A DNA stretch of 64,000 bases, taken from positions 1,947,335 through 2,011,334 of the forward strand of contig NZ_CP026103.1 in NCBI RefSeq assembly GCF_002902945.1, written 5' to 3'. The notes under the pieces were generated by a model. That model worked only from the letters and a program-made list of their open reading frames with translations. It ran no database searches and was not told the origin of the DNA. The position numbers were made by a program, and so were the translations under genes. The DNA is from Paraburkholderia caribensis. GTDB taxonomy: Bacteria > Pseudomonadota > Gammaproteobacteria > Burkholderiales > Burkholderiaceae. Each line of letters begins with the position of its first letter. Position 1 is the stretch's first letter. This document shows positions 62,070-64,000 of this stretch, piece after piece.

Positions 62070-62912
62070 ATGACAAAGCTACCGGTCTACGCCAGCCTCG
62101 CCTATCTCATTTGCAGCGCGCCAGCCGCCTTGGCGCAAACGCCGTCGCCCCTTGGCGAATGGCAATATTCCGCGGGCATCCCGCTCGAAAAGCTGTTCAA
62201 GCCGGACAACCGGCCTGATTGGGAGGTGCGGATCGGCATCGGTTCAACCTTCGAGCCGCGCTATGACGGGTCCGACCGCTATCACACGCTGGTCGGGCCA
62301 AGCACCGACATCCGCTACAAAGACCTCGCTTTTCTTTCGACAGGTGAAGGGCTGGGCGTCAATGTGCTGCAGGGCCCGAACTGGCGCGTGAGCGTCGCAG
62401 CCGTCTACGATCTGGGCCGGCGCGCGCACGACGATCCTTCACGTCTAGATGGCATGGGCAATATCAATCCGGCGCCCGAGGTGAAGCTGGCCGGGGAATA
62501 CGTGATCTCGAAGGAATTTCCGCTGGTGTTTCGTGGGGCGGTGACGCGTAGCTTCGGCGGGTCCAACGGGTGGGTTGCGGACCTCGGCGCGTATATGCCG
62601 TTGCCGGGCAGTTCCGAGAGTTTCTTCTGGTTCGCCGGACCGTCGGTGACCTTCGCTGACTCGAAGTATATGAATAGCTGGTTCGGCGTGAATGCGACGC
62701 AGGCGGCGAATTCACGCTACTCGCAATACGATGCCAGCGCAGGGCTGAAATCCGCTGGGTTCGGCGTCACGATGATCTGGTTCGTCAACAAGCATTGGTT
62801 CGTAACGGCGGATGGCGCGCTCAAACGGATGCTGGGCAGCGCGGCCAACAGCCCTATCACGCAGACAAAGACGAACGGCGTCTGCGACGTGTCGATCAAC
62901 TATCAGTTTTAG
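62070..62912 (+). CDS. MipA/OmpV-family outer-membrane protein
   Basis: A 280-residue beta-barrel protein. The signal peptide VYASLAYLICSAPAALAQ has a cleavage site near A-Q-T. The mature chain has alternating amphipathic strands: DWEVRIGIGSTFEPRYDGSD, GEGLGVNVLQGPNWRVSVAA, SRYSQYDASAGLKSAGFGVT. It ends in NGVCDVSINYQF, the terminal Phe being the usual outer-membrane assembly signal. The family includes scaffolding proteins for murein enzymes and salt-regulated porin-like proteins; which applies here is unknown. No clear ribosome-binding site precedes the ATG. It is the last gene before the origin-like region. Confidence 0.87.
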   Translation: MTKLPVYASLAYLICSAPAALAQTPSPLGEWQYSAGIPLEKLFKPDNRPDWEVRIGIGSTFEPRYDGSDRYHTLVGPSTDIRYKDLAFLSTGEGLGVNVLQGPNWRVSVAAVYDLGRRAHDDPSRLDGMGNINPAPEVKLAGEYVISKEFPLVFRGAVTRSFGGSNGWVADLGAYMPLPGSSESFFWFAGPSVTFADSKYMNSWFGVNATQAANSRYSQYDASAGLKSAGFGVTMIWFVNKHWFVTADGALKRMLGSAANSPITQTKTNGVCDVSINYQF

Positions 62913-63147
62913 CGGGCTTCTGCCCTAGGGTTCGCGCTTCGAGGGGATGTCGTAGCGCGGACAGCAGATGGTTCGGGGGACTGCCTGCAGCGGCTTTCTT
63001 CCCGTTGAATTACCTGGTGATCCTGATGGTTCATCGAACGGCGCCGTGCACGCGACGGTCGCCGAGCGGGTCGAAATAAGTCTTTCTGGCTTTTTCGACC
63101 AGAGAATCTGATCGCCTCTTCGTTGATAAACACGTACGGCACGCCAC

Positions 63148-63162
63148 TATTTACCGTAAATA
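63148..63162. repeat. AT-rich palindrome TATTTAC-C-GTAAATA, copy 1
   Basis: A perfect inverted repeat with 7-bp arms about a single central base, just left of the GTCCCC array. A 13/15-identical copy lies 320 bp to the right; both are preceded by CACT or CACTT. Candidates are an initiator, partition or regulator binding site. Confidence 0.6.
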
Positions 63163-63467
63163 ATAGGTTAATCGGCGTAATGTCCCCGCTTGGGGTGAGC
63201 GTGGCCGCGATGCGCGCGCGTCTATGATGATTCGGCGCGAATGTCCCCATCTAGGGTGACTACTACGAGAGATCTTTTAGCAGCGGGGCGTCGGCAGGGG
63301 CACACAAGGCTGACAGGGGCGCTCAGAAGCCTTTTTGCGGCGCTGTCGAAGCAAAAATGGCGTCAATGTCCCCATTCCGGGTGGCGTACGTCGTCGTCCT
63401 GATCCACGTCCCCTATTGTCCCCAACTGGGGCGCAAGAACCTGACTGACGACGAACTGGCTGGCACT

Positions 63468-63482
63468 TATTTACGATAAATA
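63468..63482. repeat. AT-rich palindrome TATTTA-CGA-TAAATA, copy 2
   Basis: Six-bp arms about CGA. Thirteen of fifteen bases match copy 1 at 63148. It lies inside the GTCCCC array, in the widest gap between units (63433-63655). Confidence 0.6.
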
Positions 63483-63889
63483 CGTGGGCCGTAAAGTCCG
63501 AAGTTTGCGAGGCTGAGAAAATTGCGTTTTGCAGTCAGAGAGTTAGCTCTGGTTTTTGTTAACGCTTCGAGCTTCCTTAGATCTCCCGGTGCGTCGAATG
63601 TTTGGGTTGTATTCGAATTTCTCGATGGAAAACAGCAACCAAATCCGCTGAAATTGTCCCCGGATGGGGTGTATTGAGGTTTGTATACCGTTTGGTTAAC
63701 AACGTTTACTTCGTTTACACACCTAGGACCCTTATCCAGTAAGGCTTTCCAGACGTAAACGTCCCCGTTTGGGGCGTTAACCGACCCTGGTTGGGGTGCT
63801 ATTTCCACCTATACGTCCCCGTCTGGGGCGTTTCACGACCCCAAATGCGGCGGAATCGTCCCCGTTTGTGGTGAATCGATCGAAAGAGG

Positions 63890-63898
63890 TGTGGACAA
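63890..63898 (-). promoter_or_regulatory. DnaA-box-like site TTGTCCACA
   Basis: Read on the minus strand the nonamer is TTGTCCACA, eight of nine matching the TTATCCACA consensus and itself a known DnaA-box form. It sits between iteron-like units ten and eleven. A weaker candidate, TTATCCAGT, is at 63732-63740. DnaA boxes beside iterons are usual in plasmid-type origins. Confidence 0.55.
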
Positions 63899-64000
63899 GT
63901 CTCGTCGCGCAACGCAAATTGGGACGTTTCAACTTTGCCGTCGAACAGATGTCCCGTGGGGTGATTGCGCAGTGGGGTCATTTAGCGCACAATCCCGGGC

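Larger units (their letters stand above)
63181..63964. repeat. Iteron-like array, consensus (T/C)GTCCCC-N4-GGGG(T/C)G
   Basis: Copies start at 63181, 63242, 63367, 63417, 63655, 63760, 63782, 63814, 63836, 63857 and 63950. The first, fourth, fifth, sixth and eighth match the consensus fully; the rest have one to three changes. All lie in the same orientation. From 63760 to 63874 the five copies are spaced 22, 32, 22 and 21 bp, that is, on nearly the same face of the helix. Additional half-sites occur (ACGTCCCC at 63406, GTGGGGT near 63972). Each unit is itself a near-palindrome. The arrangement fits binding sites for a plasmid-type replication initiator. Confidence 0.8.
62913..64000. other. 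Origin-like intergenic region of a secondary replicon
   Basis: About 1.1 kb without a convincing gene; the minus-strand frames here run through the repeats. The stretch from 63140 on is less GC-rich than the rest of the window. It contains at least eleven GTCCCC-N4-GGGG-type repeats, a DnaA-box-like TTGTCCACA and two TATTTAC-type palindromes. This combination is expected for an iteron-controlled origin. The initiator gene should lie beyond the right edge. I infer an origin; a rep gene has not been seen. Confidence 0.6.

Noticed and set aside
63181..63874. The GTCCCC array as a CRISPR array
   Set aside because: Units are only about 17 bp, internally variable and irregularly spaced (21 to 238 bp), with no cas genes.
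63467..63981. Two overlapping minus-strand frames in the origin region as rep-like genes
   Set aside because: They run through the repeat units, have no initiator motifs and no ribosome-binding sites.
1..64000. tRNA, rRNA, riboswitch or CRISPR features
   Set aside because: None could be recognised by reading; a covariance-model scan (tRNAscan-SE, Rfam) would be decisive, and a hit would overturn this.

Overview
The window is GC-rich (about 63-66 % by eye), densely coded, and full of families typical of Burkholderiales: DUF1254/DUF1214 pairs, DUF4148, DUF4410, CHASE2-FecR signalling genes, NodT-type RND outer-membrane factors, MipA/OmpV and many LysR regulators. I infer a Paraburkholderia/Caballeronia/Burkholderia-like organism. 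No rRNA, tRNA, CRISPR array or complete insertion sequence is visible. The right end carries an iteron-type array of (T/C)GTCCCC-N4-GGGG(T/C)G repeats, a DnaA-box-like site and two AT-rich palindromes, so the window probably comes from a secondary chromosome, chromid or megaplasmid and stops just short of its rep/par genes.

Layout. 0-4.2 kb: a truncated PAS sensor, then a three-gene oxidoreductase operon (two SDRs and an F420-reductase-like protein) divergent from a LysR gene. 4.6-7.7 kb: tandem exported DUF1254/DUF1214 proteins. 7.8-16.2 kb: an electrophile/redox island on the minus strand (peroxiredoxin-like protein, Old Yellow Enzyme, two MFS exporters, quinone oxidoreductase, a second and frameshifted Old Yellow Enzyme) with a divergent LysR. 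Both OYE promoters share one palindromic element. 16.5-21.4 kb: PRC-barrel protein, PAS-GGDEF-EAL protein, small membrane protein, DUF899 protein. 21.4-26.7 kb: an overlapping operon of OmpR-type regulator, LysM-FecR protein and CHASE2 histidine kinase, followed by a lipoprotein. 26.7-32.4 kb: small proteins, a FadJ-like beta-oxidation enzyme with divergent LysR, Ohr and a MarR regulator. 32.6-37.9 kb: Tat-exported epoxide hydrolase, SnoaL-like/TetR pair, AraC regulator, Na+/H+ antiporter.

38.3-42.5 kb: a solute-binding lipoprotein overlaps by ATGA with a large Cache-HAMP-PAS-GGDEF-EAL protein. No permease or ATPase is present, so this looks like a ligand-sensing c-di-GMP module. 43.5-46.2 kb: a two-subunit molybdenum hydroxylase. 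46.9-52.9 kb: a tripartite RND efflux pump. 53.0-55.8 kb: a molybdate/tungstate-type importer with permease and ATPase fused in one polypeptide, which may serve the hydroxylase. 57.0-61.7 kb: a KgtP-like permease followed by a DctB/DctD-like two-component pair, with a well-matched sigma-54 promoter and upstream repeats. 62.1-62.9 kb: MipA/OmpV. 62.9-64.0 kb: the origin-like repeat region.

The most noteworthy items are the binding-protein/c-di-GMP enzyme pair, the origin-like array, the shared OYE operators with the frameshifted paralogue, the MarR/epoxide-hydrolase twin operators and the sigma-54 control region of the KgtP/DctBD operon. Families were assigned from recognised motifs; no database search was run.
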